A stretch of DNA of 64,000 nt from Rhodospirillales bacterium. GTDB taxonomy: Bacteria > Pseudomonadota > Alphaproteobacteria > CACIAM-22H2. Shown here in pieces: positions 41,527 to 53,798 of the stretch. The stretch spans positions 124,001 to 188,000 of the forward strand of contig JAEUKX010000078.1 in assembly GCA_016794025.1 (NCBI GenBank). The letters run 5' to 3'. Position numbers and translations under genes: made by a program. The notes under the pieces were generated by a model. It was given only the letters and a program-made list of their open reading frames with translations, was not told where the DNA came from and did no database searches. How positions within the stretch are numbered: the stretch's first letter is position 1; each line of letters opens with the position of its first letter.

Positions 41527-41615
41527 GCGTCGCCGGCAAGCATACCGTTGAAGCTGCGCGCGTGCATGGCGCCAGTTCTTGTCGTCGCAAGGTCCGATTC
41601 GGTGGTTTTGGCGGT

Positions 41616-41689
41616 TGGCTGGGGGACTAGGATTCGAACCTAGACTAGCTGAGTCAGAGTCAGCGGTCCTACCGTTAGACGATCCCCCA
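41616..41689 (-). tRNA. tRNA-Gln (anticodon CTG)
   Basis: Minus-strand 74-mer. Acceptor stem TGGGGGA / TCCCCCA, D arm TCGTCTAACGGTAGGAC, anticodon stem-loop GCTGA-CTCTGAC-TCAGC with anticodon CTG, T arm with GGTTCGAATCC, discriminator G and an encoded CCA. All helices pair. It sits between an FkbM gene and ppx/gppA with no integrase nearby. Confidence 0.97.
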
Positions 41690-41864
41690 GCAGGGCCATC
41701 CGCGCAGGCGGGGGACCGTATATCGCCGTTCGGCGTTTGCGTCAATTCGGGTCAGCCGGTTGATTGCGCGCAGGCCGCGTGGGGTCTAATGTGTTCGGCG
41801 AATGACGTTTTTTGCCGTCCGTGGCGCCGGATCGGGCGACGCGGCGGCGAAGGGGAGTTTCGGC

Positions 41865-42874
41865 GTGGCTTACGCAGGTGCGCGCTCGCGCGACGACCGC
41901 CCGGCCGCCCATGGGCGGGCAGACGGCGGATTGTATGCCGCCCTTGATCTCGGCACGAACAACTGCAGGCTTCTGGTCGCGCGACCGTCCAATGGCGGGT
42001 TCCGTGTCGTCGACGCCTTCTCGCGCATCGTCCGGCTCGGTGAGGGGCTGACCCGCGCCGGCCGGCTCGGCGAGGCCGCCATGGCGCGCGCGATCGAGGC
42101 GCTGCATGTCTGTGCGGCCAAGCTGCGGCGGCGCGAGGAGGTGCAGTTCCGCGGCGTGGCGACCGAGGCGTGCCGGCGGGCGGAGAACGGCATGGCGTTC
42201 CTGTCGCGCGTGCGCGAGGAGACGGGTCTGATGCTCGAGCCCATTGCGCCGGCCGAGGAGGCCACGCTGGCGCTGGCCGGCTGCGCCCCGCTGCTCGACA
42301 CCACGCATCCGCGCGCCATCGTGTTCGACATCGGCGGGGGCAGCACGGAGGTGATGTGGCTCTCGCAGACCAGCGACGGCTGGGACCTCGTCGACTTCGT
42401 GTCGATGCCGTGGGGCGTGGTGCCGGTTTCCGAGCGGTTCGGGCCCGGCGTCGTGGCACCGGAAGCCTACGAGGCGGTCGTATCGGAGGTCTGCGCCTCG
42501 CTCGCGGCACTCGACGAGCGCCATTCGATCGCCGGGCACGTCGCGGCGGGCAATGTCGACATGCTCGGCACGTCGGGCACGGTCACGACGCTTTCGGGCC
42601 TGGCCATGGGCCTTGCGCGCTACCAGCGCGAACGCGTGGACGGTTCGTGGCTTGAGTCCGAGGCCGTGCGCCGCCATTCGGCGGCGCTTGCCGCACAGGA
42701 TTTCGAGGCGCGCGCGGCGCATCCATGCATCGGGCGCGAGCGCGCGGACCTTGTCGTTGCAGGCTGCGCCGTGCTCGAGGGGATCTGCCGGCGTTGGCCG
42801 ATCGCGCGCCTGCGCGTGGCGGACAGGGGCCTGCGCGAGGGCATCCTTCTGGGCCTCATGCGCGCGGAGGCCCC

Positions 42875-42878
<4 letters not shown>
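41865..42878 (+). CDS. Ppx/GppA-family exopolyphosphatase / pppGpp phosphatase
   Basis: About 337 residues, ASKHA fold: AALDLGTNNCRLLVA (phosphate loop 1), FRGVATEACRRAENG, IVFDIGGGSTEVMWL (phosphate loop 2) and LGTSGTVTTLSGLA. It hydrolyses polyphosphate or guanosine pentaphosphate; the short form lacks the C-terminal HD domain, as is usual in alphaproteobacteria. GTG at 41865 has AGGGGAG 7 bases before it and is preferred to an ATG at 41802 that has no ribosome site. Stop overlaps rlmE start (ATGA). Confidence 0.92.
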
Positions 42879-46408
<3,530 letters not shown>

Positions 46409-46418
46409 GTTTGGATCG

Positions 46419-47009
46419 ATGTCTGTCACGCTGATGAAGGCCACGATCGCGCATGCCAGGGGGATCGCGCGGGTCTATGTGGATGCATGGCGGACGACCT
46501 ATGCGGGCCTGCTGCCGGCCCGCGCGCTCACGGGCATGTCGTACGACCGGCAGACGATCGAATGGGCGCACCTGATCCGGCAGAAGGGCCTGCACAGCCC
46601 GATCTTCGTGGCAATCGACGGGCGCGGGACCGTGGCGGGCATTACCAGTTTCGGCCGCGCGCGGATCGACGACCTGCCGGCCGCCGCCGACTTTGCCGGT
46701 GGCAACGGGGCGACCGGCGAGATTTTCACACTCTACGTCCATCCCGACAGCCAGGACCGCGGCATCGGCCGCGTATTGATGGAGACGGCCTTCGCCGGAT
46801 TGCGCGAGAAGGGGCTGTCGCGCGCCTATGTCTGGGTGCTCGAAAGCAACCCGGCCCGCTATTTCTACGAACGCATGGGCGGGCGCTACGTCGCCGACCG
46901 TACCGAAGACCTGTGGGGAATCGGCGTAGGCCAGTGCGCCTATGCATGGCCGGATGTCGCCGCCGCCCAAGCCCGGCTGGGCCTTGTTCGCCCGTCGCGA
47001 TTCGGATAA
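46419..47009 (+). CDS. GNAT-family N-acetyltransferase
   Basis: 196 residues; the acetyl-CoA loop reads DRGIGRVLMETAF (Q/R-x-x-G-x-G/A), preceded by the strand EIFTLYVHPDSQ and followed by YVWVLESNPARYFYERMGGRY. The substrate is unknown; the RimI-like features and location between rRNA modification and GMP synthesis genes give no firm clue. The ATG at 46419 is favoured over an upstream in-frame ATG that would overlap rsmB. Confidence 0.9.
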   Translation: MSVTLMKATIAHARGIARVYVDAWRTTYAGLLPARALTGMSYDRQTIEWAHLIRQKGLHSPIFVAIDGRGTVAGITSFGRARIDDLPAAADFAGGNGATGEIFTLYVHPDSQDRGIGRVLMETAFAGLREKGLSRAYVWVLESNPARYFYERMGGRYVADRTEDLWGIGVGQCAYAWPDVAAAQARLGLVRPSRFG

Positions 47010-47028
47010 TGAACCCGCTTCCTACGCC

Positions 47029-47045
47029 GGAGAGGTAACGCCTTG
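47029..47045 (+). promoter_or_regulatory. Ribosome site deciding a TTG start for guaA
   Basis: GGAGAGG (47029-47035), seven-base spacer, then TTG at 47043. No ATG or GTG fits the N-terminus of the family, so initiation at TTG is well supported. Confidence 0.75.
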
Positions 47046-48590
47046 TCGCAGAAAGTCCTCATCCTCGATTTCGGCAGCCAGGTCACCCAGCTCATCGCAC
47101 GGCGTGTGCGCGAAAGCGGCGTCTACTGCGAGATCCAGCCCTTCAACGCGCCAGAGGAACGGCTCAAGGCCTTCGATCCCGGCGCGATCATCCTTTCCGG
47201 TGGCCCGGCCTCGGTCACCGAGAGCCACACGCCGCGCGCGCCGCAATACGTGTTCGAGGCGGGTGTGCCGGTGCTCGGCATCTGCTACGGCCAGCAGACC
47301 ATGTGCGCGCAGCTCGGCGGCAAGGTCGAAAGCGGCCACCACCGCGAATTCGGCCGCTCCTTCATCGACGTGTTCCAGGAATGCACGCTTTTCGAGGGGC
47401 TCTGGCCCAAGGGCAGCCGCGAGCAGGTGTGGATGAGCCACGGCGACCGCGTGGTGGCGATCCCGCCGGGCTTCCGCGTCGTCGCCACGAGCGAGGGCGC
47501 GCCCTTCGCCGCCATCGCCGACGATGCCCGGCGCTTTTACGGCGTGCAGTTCCATCCCGAGGTCGTGCACACCCCGCATGGTGCTGCACTGCTGCGCAAC
47601 TTCACGCAGCACGTCGCCGGCCTGAAGGGCACGTGGACGATGGCCGCCTTCCGCCAGCACGCGATCGAGAAGATCCGCAAGCAGGTGGGGAAGGGCAAGG
47701 TCATCTGCGGGCTATCCGGCGGCGTCGATTCCTCGGTGGCCGCGGTACTCATCCACGAGGCGATCGGCGACCAGCTGACCTGCATCCTCGTTGACCACGG
47801 CCTGATGCGGCAGGGCGAGGCGGATCAGGTCGTGGAGCTTTTCCGCGGCCATTACAACATCCCGCTCGTCCACCGCAACGCGCAGCAGGATTTCCTCGGC
47901 AAGCTCGCTGGCGTGACAGATCCGGAGCGCAAGCGAAAGATCATCGGTGCAACCTTCATCGACGTGTTCGAGGAAGAGGCGAAGAAGATCGGCGGCGCCG
48001 ATTTCCTCGCCCAGGGCACGCTCTATCCCGACGTGATCGAGAGCGTCTCGTTCACGGGCGGCCCGTCCGTCACGATCAAATCGCACCACAATGTGGGCGG
48101 CCTGCCCGAGCGCATGCGCATGAAGCTCGTGGAGCCGCTGCGCGAACTTTTCAAGGACGAGGTGCGGGCCCTCGGTCGCGAACTGGGCCTGCCCGAGACG
48201 CTCGTCGGCCGCCACCCGTTCCCCGGTCCCGGTCTTGCGATCCGCATCCCTGGCGACATCACGGGCGAGAAGCTCGAGATACTGCGCAAGGCCGACGCGA
48301 TCTATCTCGAGGAGATCCGCAACGCGGGCCTCTACGACGCGATCTGGCAGGCCTTCGCCGTGCTGCTGCCCGTCAAGACCGTGGGCGTGATGGGCGATGC
48401 GCGCTCGTACGACTATGTGTGCGCGCTGCGCGCCGTGACGTCGACCGACGGCATGACGGCGGATTCCTATCCGTTCGAGCACGCCTTCCTCGCCAATGTG
48501 TGCACGCGCATCATCAACGAGGTGCGCGGCATCAACCGGGTGGTCTACGACGTGACGTCCAAGCCGCCCGGCACGATCGAGTGGGAGTGA
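47043..48590 (+). CDS. guaA: GMP synthase (glutamine-hydrolysing)
   Basis: 515 residues. The N-terminal class I glutamine amidotransferase has Cys81 in [10 protein letters not shown] and His-Glu in FHPEVVHT; the middle ATP-pyrophosphatase has the P-loop [12 protein letters not shown]; the C-terminal dimerisation domain ends in PPGTIEWE. It aminates XMP made by GuaB. TTG start with a strong ribosome site. No terminator is obvious in the following 200 bp. Confidence 0.97.
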   Translation: MSQKVLILDFGSQVTQLIARRVRESGVYCEIQPFNAPEERLKAFDPGAIILSGGPASVTESHTPRAPQYVFEAGVPVLGICYGQQTMCAQLGGKVESGHHREFGRSFIDVFQECTLFEGLWPKGSREQVWMSHGDRVVAIPPGFRVVATSEGAPFAAIADDARRFYGVQFHPEVVHTPHGAALLRNFTQHVAGLKGTWTMAAFRQHAIEKIRKQVGKGKVICGLSGGVDSSVAAVLIHEAIGDQLTCILVDHGLMRQGEADQVVELFRGHYNIPLVHRNAQQDFLGKLAGVTDPERKRKIIGATFIDVFEEEAKKIGGADFLAQGTLYPDVIESVSFTGGPSVTIKSHHNVGGLPERMRMKLVEPLRELFKDEVRALGRELGLPETLVGRHPFPGPGLAIRIPGDITGEKLEILRKADAIYLEEIRNAGLYDAIWQAFAVLLPVKTVGVMGDARSYDYVCALRAVTSTDGMTADSYPFEHAFLANVCTRIINEVRGINRVVYDVTSKPPGTIEWE

Positions 48591-48797
48591 CGGGGGCGAA
48601 ATAACGGACGGGTCGGGCGCATGAGTTCGCGCGATTACCGGGCCGGTGTCGCGATAGTTTGATCAACGACATTCGACAGCGGCGACAGCCGCATGGCGGT
48701 GTCGGGTCGTCGTTGGCTATTGATCCATATCATGGCGCGCAATTGCGGCGGATGCGTCAATTCCGGCTGGTTTCTCGCGTTTTTGCAGGGGTCCAGC

Positions 48798-49853
48798 ATG
48801 GGTGCGACCGCCATGGGCATGCAGGTGGGCCGAGAGCGGCCGGCGGTCTGGCTTGGCGCTGCCGCAGCGGCGCTCGCGTTCTGGGCCTTTCTATATAGCC
48901 AGCTTGTGCCGTTCTCCGAATGGGCGGTCGGCCTGCTGCCGCTGGAGCAGGGCGGCCAGGCACGCGAGGCGGTGAAGTTCTTCATCTACGACACGCCGAA
49001 GGTGCTGCTCCTGCTGACGCTGGTCGTCTTCGTCATGGGCGTCATCAGGTCCTTCTTCTCCCCGGAAAGGACTCGTGCGCTGCTGACGGGGCGGCGAGAG
49101 GGCGTGGGCAATGTCGCGGCAGCGGGACTTGGCATCGTGACGCCTTTCTGCTCCTGCTCGGCCGTTCCGCTCTTCATCGGCTTCGTCTCGGCGGGCGTGC
49201 CGCTCGGCGTGACCTTCTCGTTCCTGATCGCCGCACCGATGGTCAACGAGGTTGCGCTCGGTCTCCTGTTCGCGCTGCTCGGATGGAAGGTGGCGCTGAC
49301 TTACCTTTCGTTCGGGCTCGGCGTCGCGATCATGGCCGGTTGGGTGATCGGCCGGCTCAATCTCGAGCCCTGGCTGGAGGAATGGGTACGCAACGTCCGC
49401 GCGAGCGCAGCTGCCCTGCCGGACAAGACCATCACGATCGTCGACAGGATCGAGGCGGGACTGGAGGCGGTGAAGGACATCGTCGGCCGGGTCTGGCTCT
49501 GGATCATCGCAGGCATCGCGGCCGGGGCCTTCATTCACGGCTATGCGCCGGCGGATCTTCTCGCCTCGGTCATGGGCAGGGACGCCTGGTGGTCGGTGCC
49601 GGCGGCAGTGCTCATCGGAATTCCGATGTACTCGAACGCCGCCGGGATCATTCCGGTCGTCGAAGCGCTGATCGGCAAGGGCGCGGCGCTTGGCACGGTG
49701 CTCGCCTTCATGATGAGCGTGATCGCGCTTTCGCTGCCGGAGATGATCATTCTGCGCAAGGTTCTCAGCCTCAGGCTGATTGCCGTCTTCGCCGCCGTCG
49801 TCGGCTCGGGCATCCTTGCAGTCGGCTTTCTTTTCAATCTGCTGTTTGCATAG
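48798..49853 (+). CDS. ArsP/SO_0444-type permease (DUF318 family)
   Basis: 351 residues, about eight to ten helices. The family signature TPFCSCSAVPLFIGF (Cys118, Cys120) and PLGVTFSFLIAAPMVNEVAL are intact, with the mirror segment LIGIPMYSNAAGIIPVVEAL. Members with this motif include methylarsenite efflux permeases and copper/selenium-linked transporters. The ATG at 48798 has AGGGG before it; the longer frame from 48693 is not membrane-like. A small thioredoxin and an OsmC protein follow in the same operon. Confidence 0.88.
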   Translation: MGATAMGMQVGRERPAVWLGAAAAALAFWAFLYSQLVPFSEWAVGLLPLEQGGQAREAVKFFIYDTPKVLLLLTLVVFVMGVIRSFFSPERTRALLTGRREGVGNVAAAGLGIVTPFCSCSAVPLFIGFVSAGVPLGVTFSFLIAAPMVNEVALGLLFALLGWKVALTYLSFGLGVAIMAGWVIGRLNLEPWLEEWVRNVRASAAALPDKTITIVDRIEAGLEAVKDIVGRVWLWIIAGIAAGAFIHGYAPADLLASVMGRDAWWSVPAAVLIGIPMYSNAAGIIPVVEALIGKGAALGTVLAFMMSVIALSLPEMIILRKVLSLRLIAVFAAVVGSGILAVGFLFNLLFA

Positions 49854-49867
49854 ACGGGAGACATGCC

Positions 49868-50104
49868 GTGAAAAACGTGAAAGTGCTGGGGCCCGGGTGC
49901 AAGCGCTGCGAGGCGACCGCGCAGATGGTGCGAGACGCGGCAGCCAAGCTCGGCGTCCCGGTGGAGGTCGAGAAGGTGACGGACTATTCAGCCATCGCCG
50001 GGTACGGCATCGCCTCGACGCCCGGCATCGTCGTCGACGGCAAGGTGGTCCACGCCGGCGGCTTGCCGAAGGCGGAGGACCTGTCCCGATGGCTGGCGGC
50101 GTGA
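49868..50104 (+). CDS. Small redox-active thioredoxin-fold protein (TM0996/MTH895 type)
   Basis: 78 residues, GTG start with GGGAGA seven bases before it. VKVLGPGCKRCEATAQMV carries the CxxC active site, and STPGIVVDGKVVHAGG holds the cis-Pro and substrate groove. These mini-thioredoxins are habitually encoded beside DUF318 permeases, as here, and may reduce the permease's Cys-Ser-Cys site or its substrate (inference from neighbourhood). Confidence 0.92.
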   Translation: MKNVKVLGPGCKRCEATAQMVRDAAAKLGVPVEVEKVTDYSAIAGYGIASTPGIVVDGKVVHAGGLPKAEDLSRWLAA

Positions 50105-50508
50105 TGCTGGAGTATCGCGTCGCGGCGCGCCGGATCGATGCCCATGGCTCGGAAGCCACCGCCAAGGACGCAACGTTGACGATGGATACCGACATCGCCA
50201 ACCGCCGGGATGCCTTCAATCCCGCCGAGCTTTTTCTCGCGTCGATCGCGGCCTGCATGATCAAAGGCATCGAGCGCGTCACGCCGATGATCGGATTTGT
50301 TTTCCGGGGCGTCGAGGTGAAGCTGCATGGCGTGCGGCAGGACAGTCCGCCTCTGATGGTGTCGATCGACTACGAACTGATTGTCGACACGGACGAAAGC
50401 GACCAGCGGCTGGAACTGCTGCACACCAACGTGCGCAAGTATGGAACGATTTCCAACACCGTGGCGGCAGCGACACGGCTGGAAGGCGTCATCCGTCGGA
50501 AGTCGTGA
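50104..50508 (+). CDS. OsmC/Ohr-family protein
   Basis: 134 residues with the OsmC alpha/beta fold: NPAELFLASIAACMIKGIER contains the resolving Cys, but the first reactive Cys usually found about 60 residues earlier is not evident. It may therefore be a YhfA-like member rather than a full peroxidase. The ATG at 50104 overlaps the thioredoxin stop. Its 3' end overlaps the convergent LysR gene by 20 bp. Confidence 0.87.
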   Translation: MLEYRVAARRIDAHGSEATAKDATLTMDTDIANRRDAFNPAELFLASIAACMIKGIERVTPMIGFVFRGVEVKLHGVRQDSPPLMVSIDYELIVDTDESDQRLELLHTNVRKYGTISNTVAAATRLEGVIRRKS

Positions 50509-51421
50509 CGGCGCGGCCGGGGCCGGTCAATTCCGATCGCAGCCTTGCTGCCGCAAAGTCCAAGAACGCGCGCATCTTCGTCGGCAGGGCGCCGCGTGCG
50601 GCGTGGACCAGATGGACGGGCAGGGGTGCTGGCTCATGCCGGGCCAGCACGATGCGCAATTTCCCCGCGCGCACGGCTTCGGCGCATTGATAGTGCAGCA
50701 GGCGGACGGCGCCGACGCCGCGCGCCGCCGCCCAAACGGCGGCTTCCGCGGTCGTCACCGCAAGACGCGGCTTGATCGAGATTTCCGCGGGGCGGCGGGT
50801 ACCGGGCTTCTGGAACGTCCAGGTTGCCAGTCGCGATGGTGTGGTGAAGCTCACGCAGGGGATCTTTGCGAGATCGGCAGGAGTCTTTGGCACCCCATGC
50901 CGGACAAGAAGGGACGGGCTTGCGCACACGACCGTGCGCATCGACCCAATGCGCGTTGCGACCATCGTGCTGTCAGGCAGCGCGCCGATGCGAACCGCAA
51001 GATCCACATGGTCGTCGACGAGGTCGAGATTTCTGTCCGAAAGCACGAGCCGGACGTCGATTTCCGGATAGGCCGCCAGGAAATCCGCGACGACCGGCAG
51101 GACGTGCAGCCGGCCGAACAGGATCGGCGCGGTCAGGACAAGGTCGCCGCGCGGCGTCCCGAACTCGCCGGCGGCCTTGCGCTCGGCCTCCTCCACTGCC
51201 TCGAGGATGCGGCGCGTCGCGCCAAGGTAGGCGATGCCTGCCTCCGTCGGCGCGAGGCGGCGTGTCGTGCGCACGAGGAGGCGCGCGCCCAGATGTGCCT
51301 CAAGGTCGGCCACCTTGCGGCTGACCGTCGCGAGCGGCAGGCGCATTTCGCGCGCGGCGGCGGAGAAACTGCCGCGGTCAGCAACCTGTGCGAGGATCGA
51401 CATCGCTTCGAGACGGTCCAT
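50489..51421 (-). CDS. LysR-family transcriptional regulator
   Basis: 310 residues: winged HTH (MSILAQVADRGSFSAAAREM, then LPLATVSRKVADLEAHLG) and effector domain with the LVRTTRRLAPTEAG signature of the CrgA/AaeR branch. The frame continues upstream to 51706, but the HTH starts at the ATG at 51421. It is divergent from the AhpD-like/PNPOx pair (114 bp between starts), which is the likely target. Effector unknown. Confidence 0.9.
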   Translation of the reverse strand: MDRLEAMSILAQVADRGSFSAAAREMRLPLATVSRKVADLEAHLGARLLVRTTRRLAPTEAGIAYLGATRRILEAVEEAERKAAGEFGTPRGDLVLTAPILFGRLHVLPVVADFLAAYPEIDVRLVLSDRNLDLVDDHVDLAVRIGALPDSTMVATRIGSMRTVVCASPSLLVRHGVPKTPADLAKIPCVSFTTPSRLATWTFQKPGTRRPAEISIKPRLAVTTAEAAVWAAARGVGAVRLLHYQCAEAVRAGKLRIVLARHEPAPLPVHLVHAARGALPTKMRAFLDFAAARLRSELTGPGRAVTTSDG

Positions 51422-51534
51422 GATAATCCCGTTTTTTGAGAGAATAATTCCATAAAATACATGATTATCCTGTTCGCGCGAATGTCCTAATTCCCCTGGC
51501 ACCGGCCGATCCCGGCCGCGCAAGGAGAAGAGAG

Positions 51535-52074
51535 ATGTCCCGTATTGCCGTTCCCGCCCGCGAAGCCGTCCCCGAAGCTGCGCGCCCGTTGCTCGATGCG
51601 GTCGAAAAGAAGCTGGGCGCCGTGCCCAACCTGTTCCGCCTGATGGCGACGAGCCCGGCCGTGCTGGACGGGTATCTCGCGAAGTCGGCGGCATTGTCGA
51701 AGACACTGGATGCGAAGCTACGCGAGCGGATCGCGCTGGCCGTGGCCGCCATCAACGGGTGCGACTACTGCATGTCGGCCCACACGTATCTTGCGACCAA
51801 TCTCGCGAAACTGCCGGCCGACGAGATTGCGCGCAATCGCGCGGGCGGCTCGGGCGAACCGAAGGCCGATGCGGCAGTTCGCTTCGCCGCCAAGGTCGCG
51901 CGCGAACGCGGGCATGTGAGCGATGCCGAGCTTTCGCAGGTGCGTCTGGCCGGCTGGAGCGATGCGCAGATCGTCGAGATCGTGGCCGTCGTTGCTGAGA
52001 ACGTGTTCACGAACTTCCTCAACGAGGTCGCGAAGACGGACATCGATTTCCCGGTTGTCCGCGCGGCGGCCTGA
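51535..52074 (+). CDS. AhpD-like carboxymuconolactone-decarboxylase-family alkylhydroperoxidase
   Basis: 179 residues, helical. NGCDYCMSAHTYLA has the catalytic CxxC plus the following His found in AhpD. Proteins of this uncharacterised peroxidase-related group are often divergent from LysR regulators. GGAGAAGAGAG precedes the ATG. It likely detoxifies organic peroxides using thiols; this is family knowledge, not shown here. Confidence 0.92.
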   Translation: MSRIAVPAREAVPEAARPLLDAVEKKLGAVPNLFRLMATSPAVLDGYLAKSAALSKTLDAKLRERIALAVAAINGCDYCMSAHTYLATNLAKLPADEIARNRAGGSGEPKADAAVRFAAKVARERGHVSDAELSQVRLAGWSDAQIVEIVAVVAENVFTNFLNEVAKTDIDFPVVRAAA

Positions 52075-52131
52075 AAAGGGAGGGGGAGGTCCGCGCGGCG
52101 GGCTTCCCCCATACCCGGATACGGAGGTTTC

Positions 52132-52755
52132 ATGGCTTACGGATTTCTCGGCATCGCGACTACGCCCAACGTGCGCGCCGTGCAGGCCGAAATGGGCAGC
52201 GCCGAACGGTACGCGGAATTCGGCGGCGACCGGCAGTTCGACCGCTTCACCGAGAACGAGGCGGCCTTCATTGCCGCGCGCGACAGTCTGTTCCTTGCCA
52301 GCGTGTCGGAAACGGGCTGGCCGTATGTCCAGCATCGCGGCGGGCCGCCGGGGTTCCTCAAGGTGCTCGGCGAGCGCACGCTTGCGTTTGCCGACTATCG
52401 CGGCAACCGGCAGTACATCAGCGTGGGCAACGTGCGCGGCAACGATCGCGTCGCGATGATCCTCGTCGACTACGCTGCGCGCGCACGCCTGAAGGTCTAT
52501 GCGCATGCCTCGGAAGTGGCGCTCGACGCGGATCCGGAACTCGCGGCGCGTGTCGTCGATGCGGGCTACAAGGCCAGACCCGAACGGATTGTCCGCCTGC
52601 AGCTGGCCGCGTTCGACTGGAATTGCCCGCAGCATATCGTGCCGCGCTTCACCGAGGCCGAGATCGCCGAGGCCTTCGCCCCCGTCAACGGGCGGCTGGA
52701 AGCGCTCGAAAAGGAGAATTCCGAGCTGCGCGCCAGGCTGTCGGGCCGTTCGTGA
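52132..52755 (+). CDS. Pyridoxamine 5'-phosphate oxidase-fold flavoprotein
   Basis: 207 residues. A split beta-barrel FMN-binding core (residues 40-165) with FIAARDSLFLASVSETGWPY, QHRGGPPGFLKVL and a C-terminal coiled coil (RLEALEKENSELRARL). This group is not the vitamin B6 enzyme; it is a flavin-binding family without a fixed reaction. It follows the AhpD-like gene by 57 bp and belongs to the same LysR divergon. Confidence 0.88.
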   Translation: MAYGFLGIATTPNVRAVQAEMGSAERYAEFGGDRQFDRFTENEAAFIAARDSLFLASVSETGWPYVQHRGGPPGFLKVLGERTLAFADYRGNRQYISVGNVRGNDRVAMILVDYAARARLKVYAHASEVALDADPELAARVVDAGYKARPERIVRLQLAAFDWNCPQHIVPRFTEAEIAEAFAPVNGRLEALEKENSELRARLSGRS

Positions 52756-52833
52756 CAAATCGCCAGTAGCGTTTCCGGCCCGTTTTCAGTAGGTTTCCGG
52801 CGTTCAGGATCATCCCGGAGTACCCCAGAAGAC

Positions 52834-53406
52834 ATGCCCCCTTTCAATCCCGGCCCGACAAAGACGATCGAAGCGGTCGTGAAGTGGTTCAATACGACGA
52901 AGGGTTTCGGCTTCATCGCCCCGACCGACGGTTCGCCCGACGTGTTCCTGCACGCTGCGGCGCTTGAGCAGGCCGGCCTGCCCCCGCCGGGCGAGGGCGC
53001 CAAGATCAAGTGCGACGTCGGCCCCGGCAAGAAGGGTCCTCAGGTCGTGCGGGTGCACGAGGTGGACGGCCGTGCCGGTACGGGCGGCGGTGGCGGCGGT
53101 GGTGGCGGCGGCGGTCCGCGCGGTCCGCGTCCGCCGCGCTTCGACCGGGGCGGCGGCGGCGGTGGCGGGTTCCGCGACGAGGTCGACATGGCGGGTGCGC
53201 AGGATGTCGAAGGCACCGTCAAGTGGTACTCGCCCGAGAAGGGGTACGGCTTCGTTTCGACCAGCGACGGCGGCAAGGACGTGTTCGTGAACGCGGCCTG
53301 CCTGCGCCGGTCGGGCGTTCCGTCGGTCGACAGCGACCAGGCCGTGCGCACGTCCTACGTGACGACGCCGCGCGGCCGAGAGGCACGCTACATCCGCCTG
53401 CTTTGA
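52834..53406 (+). CDS. Two-domain cold-shock protein
   Basis: 190 residues: two CspA-type beta-barrels (about 10-75 and 122-188) joined by a long Gly/Arg/Pro linker (80-115) containing runs of glycine. RNP-like motifs KGFGFIAPTDG and KGYGFVSTSDGGKDVFV are intact, with aromatic residues for single-stranded nucleic acid binding. This architecture is typical of alphaproteobacteria. It presumably chaperones RNA; growth-phase or cold control is plausible but not shown. Confidence 0.94.
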   Translation: MPPFNPGPTKTIEAVVKWFNTTKGFGFIAPTDGSPDVFLHAAALEQAGLPPPGEGAKIKCDVGPGKKGPQVVRVHEVDGRAGTGGGGGGGGGGGPRGPRPPRFDRGGGGGGGFRDEVDMAGAQDVEGTVKWYSPEKGYGFVSTSDGGKDVFVNAACLRRSGVPSVDSDQAVRTSYVTTPRGREARYIRLL

Positions 53407-53431
53407 CAAGCCGGCCGTCGCTGTGGTCATC

Positions 53432-53454
53432 CTTGGGGGGCCTGTCCCCCCGAG
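53432..53454 (+). promoter_or_regulatory. G/C hairpin between cold-shock gene and next small gene
   Basis: CTTGGGGGG-CCTGT-CCCCCCGAG: a nine-pair stem (one G-U), loop of five. It ends 10 bases before the next ATG and overlaps the purine-rich GAGAG ribosome site. There is no U-run, so it is better read as an mRNA structure controlling the downstream start or stabilising the upstream 3' end. Confidence 0.5.
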
Positions 53455-53464
53455 AGACCGCGCA

Positions 53465-53680
53465 ATGACCGTCTACACGCGACGCCTGAGCGACAAGATC
53501 CTGCTGGCCTTCGAGCAGGCCTGCGAGACGGGGGCACTGGACTGCGCCGAGCAGCTCCTGAAGGCGCTGGAAATGTCGCTGACGACCATGGGGGGGCCGG
53601 GGGCGGTGGACCGGCGCTTGAACATGGAGCCCTATGTCCATGCTTTCGAGCGCCTTCAGGCCCTGAAGAACGCCGTATAA
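53465..53680 (+). CDS. Conserved small hypothetical protein (71 aa)
   Basis: Helical, soluble: RRLSDKILLAFEQACETGAL then ALDCAEQLLKALEMSL and a C-terminal helix. Its two Cys near 19 and 27 are not an obvious metal site. Similar 70-residue proteins are widespread in alphaproteobacteria next to cspA-like or bamB genes; no function is known to me. It is probably co-transcribed with the cold-shock gene. Confidence 0.75.
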   Translation: MTVYTRRLSDKILLAFEQACETGALDCAEQLLKALEMSLTTMGGPGAVDRRLNMEPYVHAFERLQALKNAV

Positions 53681-53709
53681 TCGGCTGATTTACAACGACA
53701 ATGGTGGCT

Positions 53710-53750
53710 GTTCCGCGGGGCACGCGCGATTTGCGCCGGGCGCGCGGAAC
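53710..53750 (+). terminator. Hairpin after the 71-aa gene (possible terminator)
   Basis: GTTCCGCG / CGCGGAAC (53710-53717 and 53743-53750), with GC-rich internal sequence that can extend the stem, followed by GGTTAGTTTG. It lies between the 71-aa gene and the yfgM-bamB-der group. The following T content is modest. Confidence 0.4.
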
Positions 53751-53798
53751 GGTTAGTTTGTCGCTCCTTTCCGAACACCGGATTCCGATCGAGGCACC

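Noticed and set aside
39248-41590. 780-codon minus-strand frame across the glycan methyltransferases
   Set aside because: Arg-rich shadow in a different frame from the two real methyltransferases.
41527-41745. Upstream extension of the FkbM gene
   Set aside because: It would read through the tRNA-Gln gene.
41600-41801. tRNA-Gln as a mobile-element attachment site
   Set aside because: No integrase, no duplicated tRNA 3' end seen nearby, and housekeeping genes flank it on one side.
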